From positions 5,362,001 through 5,426,000 of the forward strand of contig NZ_AP018448.1 in assembly GCF_030294945.1 (NCBI RefSeq): a stretch of DNA of 64,000 nucleotides, written 5' to 3'. A model generated the notes under the pieces. It was not told the DNA's origin. It did no database searches and saw only the letters and a list, made by a program, of their open reading frames with translations. Position numbers and translations under genes: made by a program. Origin of the DNA: Streptomyces graminofaciens (GTDB taxonomy: Bacteria; Actinomycetota; Actinomycetes; Streptomycetales; Streptomycetaceae). How positions within the stretch are numbered: the first letter of the stretch is position 1; each line of letters opens with the position of its first letter. Below are positions 17,141-28,695 of this stretch, piece after piece.

Positions 17141-17188
17141 GTCCTTAGGGGCGTCCTCAGGGGCGTCCTCAGGGACGTCCTTAGGGGC
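17141..17188. repeat. Four tandem 12-bp units
   Basis: The units start at 17141, 17153, 17165 and 17177, each a variant of GTCCTNAGGGGC. They directly follow the MFS terminator in the 290-bp gap before the sigma factor gene. No gene is seen there. Confidence 0.85.
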
Positions 17189-17362
17189 GCGGGAACCGCC
17201 CGTCCATCCCCCAACGCGCACCCGCAGCCGCCAAACACCCGCCTCTCCACCCGCGCAGGCGCCCCACCTGCGTGTTCTCCCGCTCCGGGGGCCGTTGTCA
17301 GTGGGCTGCGGTAGCTTCCGGAGTGTTGGGACGCACAGGAATGGCACAGGGGTGGGTTGGCC

Positions 17363-18388
17363 ATGAGCGACGGTATGACGGCGGGTTCGGCGACAGCGGA
17401 TCTCGGCGATCTCGATATGCGGCTGGAGCGGCACCGGGTCGAGCTGACCGGTTACTGCTACCGAATGCTCGGCTCCTCCTTCGAGGCCGAGGACGCGGTG
17501 CAGGACACACTGGTCCGCGCCTGGCGCAGCTATGAGAAGTTCGAGGGGCGGTCCAGCCTCCGCTCGTGGCTCTACCGGATCGCGACCAACGTCTGCCTGG
17601 ACATGCTGACCGCCGGCAACAAGCGGGCCCGCCCCATGGACCTCACCGACTCCACCCCCCTCGCCCAGGCCGCCCTCTCCCCCCGCCCGGACAACACCTG
17701 GCTGGAGCCGGTCCCGGACGCCCGCGTCCTGCCCACGACCGCCGACCCGGCCGAGGCCGCGGTCGCCAAGGAGTCCGTCCGGCTCGCCTTCGTCGCCGCC
17801 CTGCAGAAGCTCCCCGCCAAGCAGCGCGCCGTGCTCATCCTCCGCGAGGTCCTCGCCTGGAAGGCCAGCGAGGTCGCCGAGCTTCTCGACACCTCCGTCG
17901 CCTCGGTCAACAGCGCGCTGCAGCGGGCCCGCGCGACGCTCGCCGACAGTGAGGGGCAGGCGGCGGAGGCGGCCGTCTCCGATCCGCTCGACAAGGAGCA
18001 GCAGAAGCTCCTGGAGCGCTATGTCGCCGCCTTCGAGGGGTACGACATGGCGGCGCTGACGGCTCTGCTGCACGAGGACGCGGTCATGACGATGCCGCCG
18101 TTCGACCTGTGGCTCCAGGGCACGAGCGACATCACCGGCTTCATGACGACGCTCGGCTCGGCCTGCGCCGGCTCGCACCTCGTGCCGGTCGCCGTCAACG
18201 GCCTGCCCGGCTTCGCCCAGTACAAGCCCGACCCCGAGGAGGGCGGCTTCACCGCGTGGGCCGTCCAGGTGCTGGAGATATCAGAGGACCGGATCGCCGG
18301 GTTCCACTGCTTCCTCGACACCGCCCGCTGGTTCCCCCTCTTCGGTCTGCCCCTCCACCTCGAAAGCAAGCCCGACCAGGCGCAGTAG
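17363..18388 (+). CDS. Sigma-70 family (ECF) factor with SnoaL-like C-terminal domain
   Basis: The 341-residue product has sigma region 2 (RVELTGYCYRMLGSSFEAEDAVQDTLVRAWRSYEKFEG), region 4 (LPAKQRAVLILREVLAWKASEVAELLDTSVASVNSALQRAR) and a C-terminal SnoaL-like module from about residue 215 (LLERYVAAFEGYDMAALTALLHEDAVMTMPP). This layout is that of SigG/SigX5-type ECF factors, where the SnoaL domain replaces a separate anti-sigma factor. ATG 17363 is chosen; a TTG lies two codons upstream. The 3' end overlaps the STAS gene on the other strand by 108 bp. Confidence 0.9.
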   Translation: MSDGMTAGSATADLGDLDMRLERHRVELTGYCYRMLGSSFEAEDAVQDTLVRAWRSYEKFEGRSSLRSWLYRIATNVCLDMLTAGNKRARPMDLTDSTPLAQAALSPRPDNTWLEPVPDARVLPTTADPAEAAVAKESVRLAFVAALQKLPAKQRAVLILREVLAWKASEVAELLDTSVASVNSALQRARATLADSEGQAAEAAVSDPLDKEQQKLLERYVAAFEGYDMAALTALLHEDAVMTMPPFDLWLQGTSDITGFMTTLGSACAGSHLVPVAVNGLPGFAQYKPDPEEGGFTAWAVQVLEISEDRIAGFHCFLDTARWFPLFGLPLHLESKPDQAQ

Positions 18389-18667
18389 CGCGCGCAGCGC
18401 CGGGTCGGGGTCCCGCAGCCGTATGCGGCCCCCGGCCCGCCGTGCGGCGAGCTGCATCCGGGCCAGCGCGTCGACGGTGGCGAGGCCCGGGGGTCCGATC
18501 CCCCCGACATCACACACCACGGCCCGGGCGCCGGTCGCGTCGAGCAGTGCCCGTACGTCGTCGCACAGCCCCGCCACCTCGTCCCGGGTGAGGGGGCCGG
18601 CCAGCACGAGTACAGCGGGTGTCATGGCGTCCACGAGCGGTAGACCGTCCGGGCGGCCGCAACTCAT
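18281..18667 (-). CDS. STAS domain protein
   Basis: The 128-residue product (from ATG 18667; the frame is open to 18778) reads as a single STAS domain: AVLVLAGPLTRDEVAGLCDDV, ARAVVCDVGGIGPPGLATVDALARMQLAARRAGGRIRL, ALLRLVGLAFEVE. The site where anti-sigma antagonists carry a phosphorylatable Ser reads GPPGLATVD, so classical phospho-switching is doubtful. The 3' end runs antisense into the last 108 bp of the sigma factor gene. The convergent overlap suggests, but does not prove, linked expression. Confidence 0.75.
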   Translation of the reverse strand: MSCGRPDGLPLVDAMTPAVLVLAGPLTRDEVAGLCDDVRALLDATGARAVVCDVGGIGPPGLATVDALARMQLAARRAGGRIRLRDPDPALRALLRLVGLAFEVEGQTEEGEPAGGVEEAVEPGDPVL

Positions 18668-18824
18668 CGGCACCGCGTTCTCCGGCTGCGTCGGTGGGAC
18701 GTGTCCGCCGGTCGGGATCGCTTTGACCTGCGGCCCTCCTCCCCCGGAGGGTTGGCTGTATGCCCCATGCATCCGCACCGCCCTGGATACCCGACGGCCT
18801 CCTCAGCACCATCGAGGAGGCCCT

Positions 18825-19745
18825 GTGCAGGGGGTGCTGACGGGCTTCGCCGTGATCGCGGTCGTCATCGGTGTGGGGTACGCGATCGGGCGTGGCGGTC
18901 ACCTCGGCGAGCACGGCCGCGAGGTGCTGACCAAGCTCGCCTTCCATGTCGCCTCGCCGGCCCTGCTGTTCACGACGCTCGCGCAGGCCGACCTGTCGAG
19001 GATCTTCTCCAGCCGTCTGCTCGTGACCGCCCTGAGCACGGCCGCGGCGGCCGGTGTCTTCGTCGCGGTGGGCGTCGTACGGGGCTGGGGCATGGGCCGT
19101 ACGACGATCGGCGCGCTCTGCTCCGGTTACGTCAACTCCGGCAACCTCGGCATCCCGATCGCCGTGTACGTGCTGGGCGACGCCTCGCTGGTGGCGCCGG
19201 TGCTGCTGTTCCAGCTGATCGTGGTCACCCCGATCGCGCTCACGATCCTCGACCTGTCCGGCGAGGGCGAGAAGGGCCCGCTGTGGCGACGGCTGCTGAC
19301 GCCGCTCAGGAACCCGATCGCGGTGGGCTCGCTGGCGGGGGTCGCGGTCTCCGCGCTCGGAGTACGCGTCCCCGCGCCCGTCATGGACCCGCTGACGCTG
19401 ATCGGCAACATGTCGGTGCCGGCGGTCCTGCTCGCCTTCGGCATCTCCCTGTGCGGCAGCACGATGCCGGGCCGGGGCCCCGACCGTCACCCGGTCCTGT
19501 TGTCGGTCGCGCTGAAGTCGGTCGGCCAGCCGGCGGTCGCCTGGGCCCTCGCGGTGGGCGTGTTCGGGCTGCGCGGGCACCAGCTGCTGGACGTGGTCGT
19601 GACCTCGGCGCTCCCCGCCGCGCAGAACCTCTACACCTACGCCTCCAGCTACCGCGTCGCCGAACGACTGGCCCGTGACTCGATCCTGCTGTCGACGATG
19701 CTGTCGGTTCCGGTGCTGGTGGTGATCGCGACGCTGCTGGGCTGA
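18825..19745 (+). CDS. AEC family transporter (auxin efflux carrier-like permease)
   Basis: The 306-residue protein starts at GTG 18825 after GAGGAGG and has about 10 hydrophobic helices. The N-terminal half has GREVLTKLAFHVASPALLFTTLA and the conserved GYVNSGNLGIPIAVYVLGD. The C-terminal half has NPIAVGSLAGVAVSALGV and SALPAAQNLYTYASSY. AEC proteins carry organic anions such as malate; the substrate here is unknown. It is divergent from the STAS gene, and a hairpin terminator follows. Confidence 0.85.
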   Translation: MQGVLTGFAVIAVVIGVGYAIGRGGHLGEHGREVLTKLAFHVASPALLFTTLAQADLSRIFSSRLLVTALSTAAAAGVFVAVGVVRGWGMGRTTIGALCSGYVNSGNLGIPIAVYVLGDASLVAPVLLFQLIVVTPIALTILDLSGEGEKGPLWRRLLTPLRNPIAVGSLAGVAVSALGVRVPAPVMDPLTLIGNMSVPAVLLAFGISLCGSTMPGRGPDRHPVLLSVALKSVGQPAVAWALAVGVFGLRGHQLLDVVVTSALPAAQNLYTYASSYRVAERLARDSILLSTMLSVPVLVVIATLLG

Positions 19746-19783
19746 CCGCCCCGGACGGGGGCAGGGCCCGAAGCCAGAAAAAA

Positions 19784-19816
19784 GGGCTGGTCGCGCCCTT
19801 GGCTACCAGCCCCTTT
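19784..19816 (+). terminator. Terminator after AEC transporter
   Basis: GGGCTGGT (19784-19791) pairs with ACCAGCCC (19805-19812), followed by CTTT and preceded by an A-run, so it may act in both directions. The rest of 19746-20107 shows no gene. Confidence 0.75.
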
Positions 19817-20055
19817 GTGCGTGCGGTGTTGGGTCCTTCTCCCGAAGGCTGGTCTCTTGCCCACGCCCGGCCGGCGTTGGCGCTCGGCCGGAGTTGGCCT
19901 TTGCCCACCCGCGGCCGGGCCTCCCGCGCACGGGAAAGAGCCGCCCGTACGGAGAAGGGGACCCCCTCAGCCGCGCGACGGGAAGGCAGGCGCCGTCGGC
20001 ACGACGAAAGGGGCGGCACCACCCCCGCAAGGGAAGGCGCCCCCCACCCCACAAA

Positions 20056-20090
20056 GGGAGGGGCCGGCCCCGAAAGAGCCGGCCCCTCCC
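20056..20090 (-). terminator. Terminator of the nucleoside ABC-cdd-deoA operon
   Basis: A 13-bp perfect stem GGGAGGGGCCGGC (20056-20068) pairs with GCCGGCCCCTCCC (20078-20090). On the minus strand it is followed by TTTG. Confidence 0.85.
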
Positions 20091-20107
20091 TCCCCCGTCC
20101 GCTCGCC

Positions 20108-21400
<1,293 letters not shown>

Positions 21401-21449
21401 GGCGTTCCTTTCGAGGGTTCCGAAAGCGATCCGATGAGGATCGGAAAGT

Positions 21450-21487
21450 GTGCGGCCCCTCCGACCGTTCGTCGGGAGGGGCCGCAC
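21450..21487 (-). terminator. Intercistronic hairpin between cdd and deoA
   Basis: GTGCGGCCCCTCC (21450-21462) pairs with GGAGGGGCCGCAC (21475-21487), and a further GAC/GTC closes the loop. A smaller hairpin (GGATCG/CGATCC) follows on the minus strand. It may lower deoA read-through or protect upstream mRNA. Confidence 0.65.
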
Positions 21488-21491
21488 GGAG

Positions 21492-21899
21492 TCACTTGGT
21501 GAGATGGCCGGGGCCGAAGGCCTGGGGCAGCATCTCCGAGAGAGGGACGATTCCCGCCGGGGTTTCCAGCAGGAGGTCCGGGCCGCCGAACTCGTACAGC
21601 AGCTGGCGGCAGCGGCCGCACGGGACGAGGACCTCGCCCTTGCCGTCGACGCAGGTGAAGTGCGTCAGCCGGCCGCCGCCCGTGCGCTGCAGCTCCGAGA
21701 CCAGTCCGCACTCGGCGCACAGGCCGAGTCCGTACGAGGCGTTCTCGACGTTGCAGCCCGAGATCGTGCGGCCGTCGTCGACGAGGGCGGCGACGCCGAC
21801 CGGGTAGCCCGAGTAGGGGGCGTACGCGTGGGACATGGCGTCCCGCGCGACCGAGCGCAGCCCGTCCCAGTCGACCTCGGCCAGTGCGCCGGGGGTCAC
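21492..21899 (-). CDS. cdd: Cytidine deaminase
   Basis: The 135-residue product starts at a GTG overlapping the permease stop (GTGA). Zn ligands and catalytic Glu are in LGLCAECGLV and VLVPCGRCRQLLYEF; substrate-binding NVENASYG and APYSGYPVGVAAL are also present. It deaminates cytidine and deoxycytidine. The overlap with the ABC permease shows that import and deamination are coupled in one operon. A distant second deaminase-like gene is at 48598-49041. Confidence 0.95.
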   Translation of the reverse strand: MTPGALAEVDWDGLRSVARDAMSHAYAPYSGYPVGVAALVDDGRTISGCNVENASYGLGLCAECGLVSELQRTGGGRLTHFTCVDGKGEVLVPCGRCRQLLYEFGGPDLLLETPAGIVPLSEMLPQAFGPGHLTK

Positions 21900-23161
21900 T
21901 TGCCCTGTCCCTTCCGGTACGGCAGGCCGTCCGCCTTCGGCATCCGCAGCCGCTGCGCGGAGAGCGCGAGGACGATCAGCGTGATGACGTACGGCGTGGC
22001 GGCGACGACCTGGTTCGGGACCTCGTTGGTGACGGAGTACCAGGTGAGGACCAGGGCGCCGATGACGGCGGTGATCGCGGCGGCGACGTACTTCTTGCGG
22101 ACCGCCTGCCAGATCGCGCCGATGATCAGAAGCAGCGCGCCGAGCAGCAGCAGCGCGTGGACGTTCTCGGAGCCGCCGCGCAGGTTGAGGCTGTCGGTGT
22201 AGCCGAAGAGGCCGGCGCCGAGGGCGAGGCCACCCGGCATCCAGTTGCCGAAGATCATCGCGGCGAGACCGATGAAGCCACGGCCGCTGGTCTGGCCCTC
22301 CAGATAGAAGGGGTTGGCGACGATGGAGAGGAAGGCGCCGCCGAGGCCGGCCAGACCGCCGGAGATGATCACGGCGAGGTACTTGTACTTGTAGACGTTG
22401 ACGCCGAGGGACTCGGCGGCGACCGGGTTCTCGCCGCAGGAGCGCAGCCGCAGACCGAAGGCCGTGCGCCACAGGATCCACCAGGTGGCGGGGACCAGCG
22501 CGACGGCGACGAGGGTCAGCCAGGAGACATCGGTGACCAGGCCGCCGAGCAGGCCGGCGAGGTCGGAGACGAAGAACCAGCCCTTCTCGTTGAGGGTCTG
22601 GAGCGCGTCCGACAGGCCGGGCACCGTGAAGTCGCCGAGGGAGTCGACCGGCGGGGACTGCTTGGCCGAGCCGCCCTGGTGGCCCTCGAAGGCGAGGGGG
22701 GCGAGGTAGCGGGTGGCGCCGAGGGCGAGGATGTTGATGGCCACGCCGGAGACGATGTGGTTGACGTTGAAGGTGACGGTGACGAAGGCGTGCAGCAGAC
22801 CGCCGATCGCGCCGCCGGCGATGCCGACCAGGACACCGGTCCACGGGCCGTACTGGAAGCCGGCCCAGGCACCGAACCAGGTTCCGAGGATCATCATGCC
22901 TTCGAGGCCGATGTTGACGACGCCCGCGCGCTCGGCCCACAGACCGCCGAGTCCGGCTAGGCCGATGGGGACGGCCAGTTCCAGCGCGGTGGACATCTGG
23001 CTGACGTTGGTGATGCCGTCGGCGCCGGTGATGATGCGGACGATCGAGGTCAGCGCCAGGACGCCGGCGATGACCAGGAGCAGCACGGGCAGCGAGAGCT
23101 TGCGGCCGGCCGGAGCCGCGGGCTGCAGCGTGGGCTGGTTGACGTCGGTTGCGGTGGTCAT
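21896..23161 (-). CDS. Nucleoside-type ABC transporter permease 2
   Basis: The 421-residue protein is mostly hydrophobic, with the BPD_transp_2 pattern (GLGGLWAERAGVVNIGLEGMMILGTWFGAW, GLRLRSCGENPVAAESLGVNVYKYKYLAVIISGGLAGLGGAF, GRGFIGLAAMIFGNWMPGGL). This is the NupQ/YufQ type that pairs with a BmpA lipoprotein. ATG 23161 shares a base with the stop of permease 1, and its own stop overlaps cdd. A long N-terminal extension of about 25 polar residues is present. Confidence 0.92.
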   Translation of the reverse strand: MTTATDVNQPTLQPAAPAGRKLSLPVLLLVIAGVLALTSIVRIITGADGITNVSQMSTALELAVPIGLAGLGGLWAERAGVVNIGLEGMMILGTWFGAWAGFQYGPWTGVLVGIAGGAIGGLLHAFVTVTFNVNHIVSGVAINILALGATRYLAPLAFEGHQGGSAKQSPPVDSLGDFTVPGLSDALQTLNEKGWFFVSDLAGLLGGLVTDVSWLTLVAVALVPATWWILWRTAFGLRLRSCGENPVAAESLGVNVYKYKYLAVIISGGLAGLGGAFLSIVANPFYLEGQTSGRGFIGLAAMIFGNWMPGGLALGAGLFGYTDSLNLRGGSENVHALLLLGALLLIIGAIWQAVRKKYVAAAITAVIGALVLTWYSVTNEVPNQVVAATPYVITLIVLALSAQRLRMPKADGLPYRKGQGK

Positions 23162-24296
23162 CAGCCGGCCACCTCCTTCTTGACGTTGTTGTTGTCGGCG
23201 GAGGCGCCCGCGCCGAGGACGTTGCCCGCGGCGATCTCGGCACCGACCCGGCGCTGCTGGCGGCGCAGACCCCACTCGCGGACGGTCTCGTACGCGACGA
23301 CGACCGACAGCACGATCAGGCCCTGCATGATGACCGCGATCTCCTTGTCGTAGCCGTGGAAGTCCAGCTCCGGGGAGGCCTTGTCGAGCCACGCCCACAG
23401 CAGCGCCGCGAAGGCGATGCCGACCGGGCTGTTGCGGCCGAGCAGCGCGATGCCGATGCCGAGGAAGCCGATGCCGGTGGGGAAGTTCAGGCTGTAGGTG
23501 TGGGTGTCGCCGAGCAGGATCGGCAGACCCGCGAGACCGGCGATGCCGCCGGAGATGAGCATGGCGGTGAGGACCATGCGCTTGGGGTCGACACCGCTGG
23601 CCGCGGCGGCCGTCTCCGAGGCGCCGGAGGCACGCAGGTCGAAGCCGAAGCGGGTGCGGTTGAGGACGATCCAGTAGCCGACGCCGAGCAGGGCGGCGAG
23701 GAGGACGAGGCCGTAGATCTCGCCGGCCTTGCCCATGTCGATGCCGGGGATCCAGCCGGACTCGGCCATCTCGCCGGTGGTGTTGTTGTTGCCGACCTTG
23801 ACGCCGAAGACGTCCGGCAGCCACAGATAGCCGATGACGGAGGTCGCGATCGCGTTCAGCATGATCGAGGCGACGACCTCGCTGACGCCCCGGGTGACCT
23901 TGAGGACGCCGACGATGCCGGCCCAGAAGGCGCCGGTGCAGATCGCGGTGAGCAGCAGCAGCGGGATCTGCAGGAACGACGGCAGGTCCACATGGGCGCC
24001 GACGATCGCGGTCATCATGGCGCCGAGCAGGTACTGGCCGTCGACACCGATGTTGAACAGGTTCATCCGGAAGCCGATGGCCACCGCGAGGGCCGCGATG
24101 TAGTACAGCGTGGCCTGGTTGATGATCCGGACCTGGATGTCGGAGAACGTGGCCTGCTCGAACATGATCGAGAATGGCTCGACCGGGTTCTTGCCGGAGG
24201 CCAGCAGCACGATCGCGGTCAGCGCGAAGGCCACGGCGAGCGCGAGGACCGGTCCGGCCACCGCGAGGAGCATGCGCTCCTTGTCGAACTTCTTCA

Positions 24297-24297
<1 letters not shown>
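23161..24297 (-). CDS. Nucleoside-type ABC transporter permease 1
   Basis: The 378-residue protein has about ten membrane helices and the family pattern IAALAVAIGFRMNLFNIGVDGQYLLGAMM, VTRGVSEVVASIMLNAIA, FGFDLRASGASETAAAASGVDPKRMVLTAMLISGG and GIGFLGIGIALLGRNSPVGI (NupP/YufP type). Its ATG overlaps the stop of the ATPase gene and its stop overlaps the ATG of permease 2. It acts in the membrane with the ATPase and permease 2; the lipoproteins at 26180-28639 are the likely binding proteins. Confidence 0.92.
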
Positions 24298-25925
<1,628 letters not shown>

Positions 25926-26001
25926 CGATCCGTTGACCGCCGCGTCGGCCGGAGGGCTGCTGGACGCGTTGATGGCGCACTCTCCTGAGAAAGGGGGTCG
26001 T

Positions 26002-26013
26002 CTACGCGCGTAG
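26002..26013. promoter_or_regulatory. Palindromic operator of the nucleoside ABC operon
   Basis: CTACGCGCGTAG, identical to the deoC and add copies, lies 16 bp upstream of the AGGAGA ribosome site of the ATPase gene. It would control ATPase, both permeases, cdd and deoA. Confidence 0.75.
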
Positions 26014-26049
26014 CGCCCCTACGGCTTGGAAGGGGGCGACGCGCCGGGA

Positions 26050-26086
26050 CAACGGGACACGGGGAGCAAGACTCCCCGCACCCCGT
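26050..26086 (-). terminator. Terminator after the distal BmpA-type gene
   Basis: A two-tier hairpin: outer AACGGG/CCCGTT and inner CGGGGAG (26059-26065) with CTCCCCG (26071-26077). Confidence 0.7.
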
Positions 26087-26179
26087 TGAGCGGACGTAAC
26101 CCCGCGGTTACAGGCGACTTCGGGGAAGAGCCGGTGCGCTCCCGCGCTTCCCCCAAGTCACTCGACTGCTCGTACTGGG

Positions 26180-27235
26180 TCAGCTGGTCTTGACCTTGAT
26201 CTCGCCGCTGATGATCTTCTCCTTGGCCGTTTCGATGGCTTCCTGGAGCTCGCTGTCGCTCTTGAACTTCGGGTTGGAGTCGGCGAGCCCCACCTCGCCG
26301 GTCTTCAGATCGCCCCTGACGATACCGCTCTCGGGCTTACCGTCCTCGACCGACTTCGCGAGGTTGTACACCGCCTTGGCGACGTCCTTCGTCGCCGAGG
26401 TCAGGATGCGGTCCTTGTACTTCGCGAGGGCTTCCTGCTTGTACTGGTCGGAGTCGACGCCGATCGCCCAGACCTGGTCGGTCTCGGCGGCCTCGATCAC
26501 GCCCTGGCCGGACAGACCGGCGGCCGCGTACAGCACGTCGGCCTTCTTCTCGAGCTGGCCCTCGGCGGCCGTCTTGCCCTTGTCCGGGCTGGAGAAGCCA
26601 CCCTCCTCGGCCGTCTGGGTCAGGTACTGGGTGAGCACCTCGACCTTCGGGTCGGTGTCCTTGACGCCCTGCTCGAAGCCCGCCTGGAACTTGTGGATCA
26701 GCGGGATGTCCACGCCGCCGATGAAGCCGACGACGTTCGTGTCGGTGCTCTTGGCGGCGGCGACACCGGCGAGGTACGAGGCCTGCTCCTCGGAGAAGAC
26801 CAGGTCCGCGACGTTCTTCAGCTGGATGGTGGAGTCGTCCACGATGCCGAAGGTGGTGTCGGGGTACTGCTCTGCGGCGGCCTTCACGGCGGTCGCGTAC
26901 GCGTAGCCCACACCGACGACCGGGTTGTAGCCCTGCTTCGCCAGCGAGACCAGGCGCTGCTCCTTGTCGGCGTCCGTCTCGCCCTCGGTGGGCTCGATGT
27001 CCTTGGTGTCGTAGCCGAATTCCTTCTTCGCCCGCTCCAGGCCCGCGAACGCCGCGTCGTTGAAGGACTGGTCGCCCTTGCCGCCGATGTCGTACGCGAT
27101 GGCGAGACCCTTGTCGCCCTCGGTGTCGGGGGTGGAGGACGAGGCCTCCGTCGACGTGCCGCCACAGGCGGAGAGGGCGAGGGCGAGGGAGACGGTCGCT
27201 GCGCCCGCGACCGCTGTGCGGGAAACCCGGCGCAT
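26180..27235 (-). CDS. BmpA-family substrate-binding lipoprotein (copy 2)
   Basis: The 351-residue lipoprotein has signal peptide MRRVSRTAVAGAATVSLALA with lipobox LSAC, a Ser/Thr linker and a BmpA/PnrA fold: AYDIGGKGDQSFND, IEPTEGETDADKEQRL, FIGGVDIPLIHKF, YAAAGLSGQGVIEAA, IGVDSDQYKQ. BmpA-type proteins bind purine and other nucleosides for ABC import. AGGAGCACC precedes the ATG. It has its own operator and terminator and is a tandem paralogue of the gene at 27584-28639. The binding specificities may differ. Confidence 0.93.
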   Translation of the reverse strand: MRRVSRTAVAGAATVSLALALSACGGTSTEASSSTPDTEGDKGLAIAYDIGGKGDQSFNDAAFAGLERAKKEFGYDTKDIEPTEGETDADKEQRLVSLAKQGYNPVVGVGYAYATAVKAAAEQYPDTTFGIVDDSTIQLKNVADLVFSEEQASYLAGVAAAKSTDTNVVGFIGGVDIPLIHKFQAGFEQGVKDTDPKVEVLTQYLTQTAEEGGFSSPDKGKTAAEGQLEKKADVLYAAAGLSGQGVIEAAETDQVWAIGVDSDQYKQEALAKYKDRILTSATKDVAKAVYNLAKSVEDGKPESGIVRGDLKTGEVGLADSNPKFKSDSELQEAIETAKEKIISGEIKVKTS

Positions 27236-27267
27236 GTTGTGGTGCTCCTAGTCGTACAAGCGCCGGG

Positions 27268-27295
27268 GGGTACTGCTCAGTGGGTACTGCTCAGT
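27268..27295. repeat. Tandem 14-bp direct repeat in a bmp leader
   Basis: GGGTACTGCTCAGT occurs exactly twice, at 27268-27281 and 27282-27295, between operator and ribosome site of the distal BmpA-type gene. Otherwise 27236-27519 holds the operator and no gene. Confidence 0.9.
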
Positions 27296-27332
27296 GGTGC
27301 TTCACAGCTTCGGCGCTGGCTTTCGGCGAGGG

Positions 27333-27344
27333 TAACGCGCGTAG
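27333..27344. promoter_or_regulatory. Operator variant upstream of distal BmpA-type gene
   Basis: TAACGCGCGTAG (10 of 12 identical to the perfect palindrome), oriented for the minus-strand gene as CTACGCGCGTTA with TACCCT as a possible -10. Confidence 0.7.
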
Positions 27345-27519
27345 ACCCTCCGCGAGAAGCCCGGTGGACCACGTTGTTATGGGGCCGTGTCGCAACGTGG
27401 GCCGGAGGTGGGGTGGGAGAGTCGCGGCCGGATGTCGGGGGCGGGTTCGTCGGGGCTGGTCGCGCGGGTCCCGCGCCCCGGAAAGCGGGGCTGCGGCCCT
27501 GACTCGGCACTGAAAACGC

Positions 27520-27555
27520 GAAGCGGGCGGGTGTCCAGGGACACCCGCCCGCTTC
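27520..27555 (-). terminator. Terminator after proximal BmpA-type gene
   Basis: A 16-bp perfect stem GAAGCGGGCGGGTGTC (27520-27535) pairs with GACACCCGCCCGCTTC (27540-27555) around CAGG, followed on the minus strand by GCGTTTTC. Confidence 0.9.
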
Positions 27556-27583
27556 TCAGGTCGGTACTCGGAGGTCGCGTCGA

Positions 27584-28639
27584 CTACTCCGTCTTGACCT
27601 TGATGGAGCCGTCGATGATGCCTTCCTTGGCCTTGGCCACCGCGGCGGAGAGGCCGGCGATCTTGGCGAACTCCGGGTTGGACTCGGCGAGGCCGACGCC
27701 GTTGACCTTGAGGTCGAAGGTCTGGACGCCGGTGAGCGGCTTGCCCTCCTTGACGGACTTGGCGAGGGCGTAGACCGAGCCGCCGACGTCCTTCAGCGCG
27801 GAGGTGAGGATGGAGTTCTTGTAGGAGGCGAGGGCCTCCTGCTTGTACTGGTCGGAGTCGACACCGATCGCCCAGACCTTCGCCTTGCTGGCGGCCTCGA
27901 TCACGCCCTGGCCGGACAGACCGGCGGCCGCGTACAGCACGTCGGCCTTCTTCTCGATCTGGCCCTCGGCGGCGGCCTTGCCCTTGTCAGGGCTGGAGAA
28001 GCCACCCTCCTCGGCCGTCTGGGTCAGGTACTGCGAGAGGACCTTGACCTTCGAGTTGGTGTCCTCGACGCCCTGCTTGTAGCCGGCCTCGAACTTGTGG
28101 ATCAGCGGGATGTCCACACCGCCGATGAAGCCCACGGTGTTCGTCTTGGTGGCCTTGGCGGCCGCGACACCGGCGAGGTACGAGGCCTCCTGCTCGGCGA
28201 AGACCAGGGACGCCACGTTGTCGGCCTCGACGACCGAGTCGACGATGCCGAAGGTGGTCTTCGGGTAGTCCTTGGCCACGGCCTCCATGGCGGGGCCGTA
28301 GGCGAAGCCGATGCCGATGACCGGGTTGTAGCCCTGCTTGGCCAGGGAGGCCAGGCGCTGCTCCTTGTCGGCGTCGGTCTCACCCTCGGTGGGCTCGATG
28401 TCCTGGGTCTTGTACCCGAACTCCTTCTTCGCCCGCTCCAGGCCGGAGTACGCGGCGTCGTTGAAGGACTGGTCGCCCTTGCCACCGATGTCGTACGCGA
28501 TGGCGAGACCAAGGTCCTTCTTGGTCGCGCTGCTGTCGCTGTCACTGCTCTCGCTGCTGGTACCGCCACAGGCCGTGGCAGCGAGCGCCAACGACGCGAC
28601 CCCCACCGCGACGCGGGTCAGTTTGGAAATCCGACGCAT
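27584..28639 (-). CDS. BmpA-family substrate-binding lipoprotein (copy 1)
   Basis: The product is a 351-residue lipoprotein (MRRISKLTRVAVGVASLAL, lipobox ATAC). It shares long identical blocks with the downstream paralogue (AYDIGGKGDQSFNDAA, EPTEGETDADKEQRL, TAEEGGFSSPDKGK, LYAAAGLSGQGVIEAA). It diverges in the nucleoside-contact region (GFAYGPAMEAVAKDYPKTTFGIVDSVVE) and at the C-terminus. An earlier ATG at 28654 touches GGAGA directly and is less likely; ATG 28639 gives the same length as the paralogue. Own operator and terminator make it monocistronic. Confidence 0.93.
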   Translation of the reverse strand: MRRISKLTRVAVGVASLALAATACGGTSSESSDSDSSATKKDLGLAIAYDIGGKGDQSFNDAAYSGLERAKKEFGYKTQDIEPTEGETDADKEQRLASLAKQGYNPVIGIGFAYGPAMEAVAKDYPKTTFGIVDSVVEADNVASLVFAEQEASYLAGVAAAKATKTNTVGFIGGVDIPLIHKFEAGYKQGVEDTNSKVKVLSQYLTQTAEEGGFSSPDKGKAAAEGQIEKKADVLYAAAGLSGQGVIEAASKAKVWAIGVDSDQYKQEALASYKNSILTSALKDVGGSVYALAKSVKEGKPLTGVQTFDLKVNGVGLAESNPEFAKIAGLSAAVAKAKEGIIDGSIKVKTE

Positions 28640-28695
28640 CTTGAAGTTCCCCATTCTCCAAAGCCCCGCAGTGGGTGCTCAGTTCCGGCGCACAT

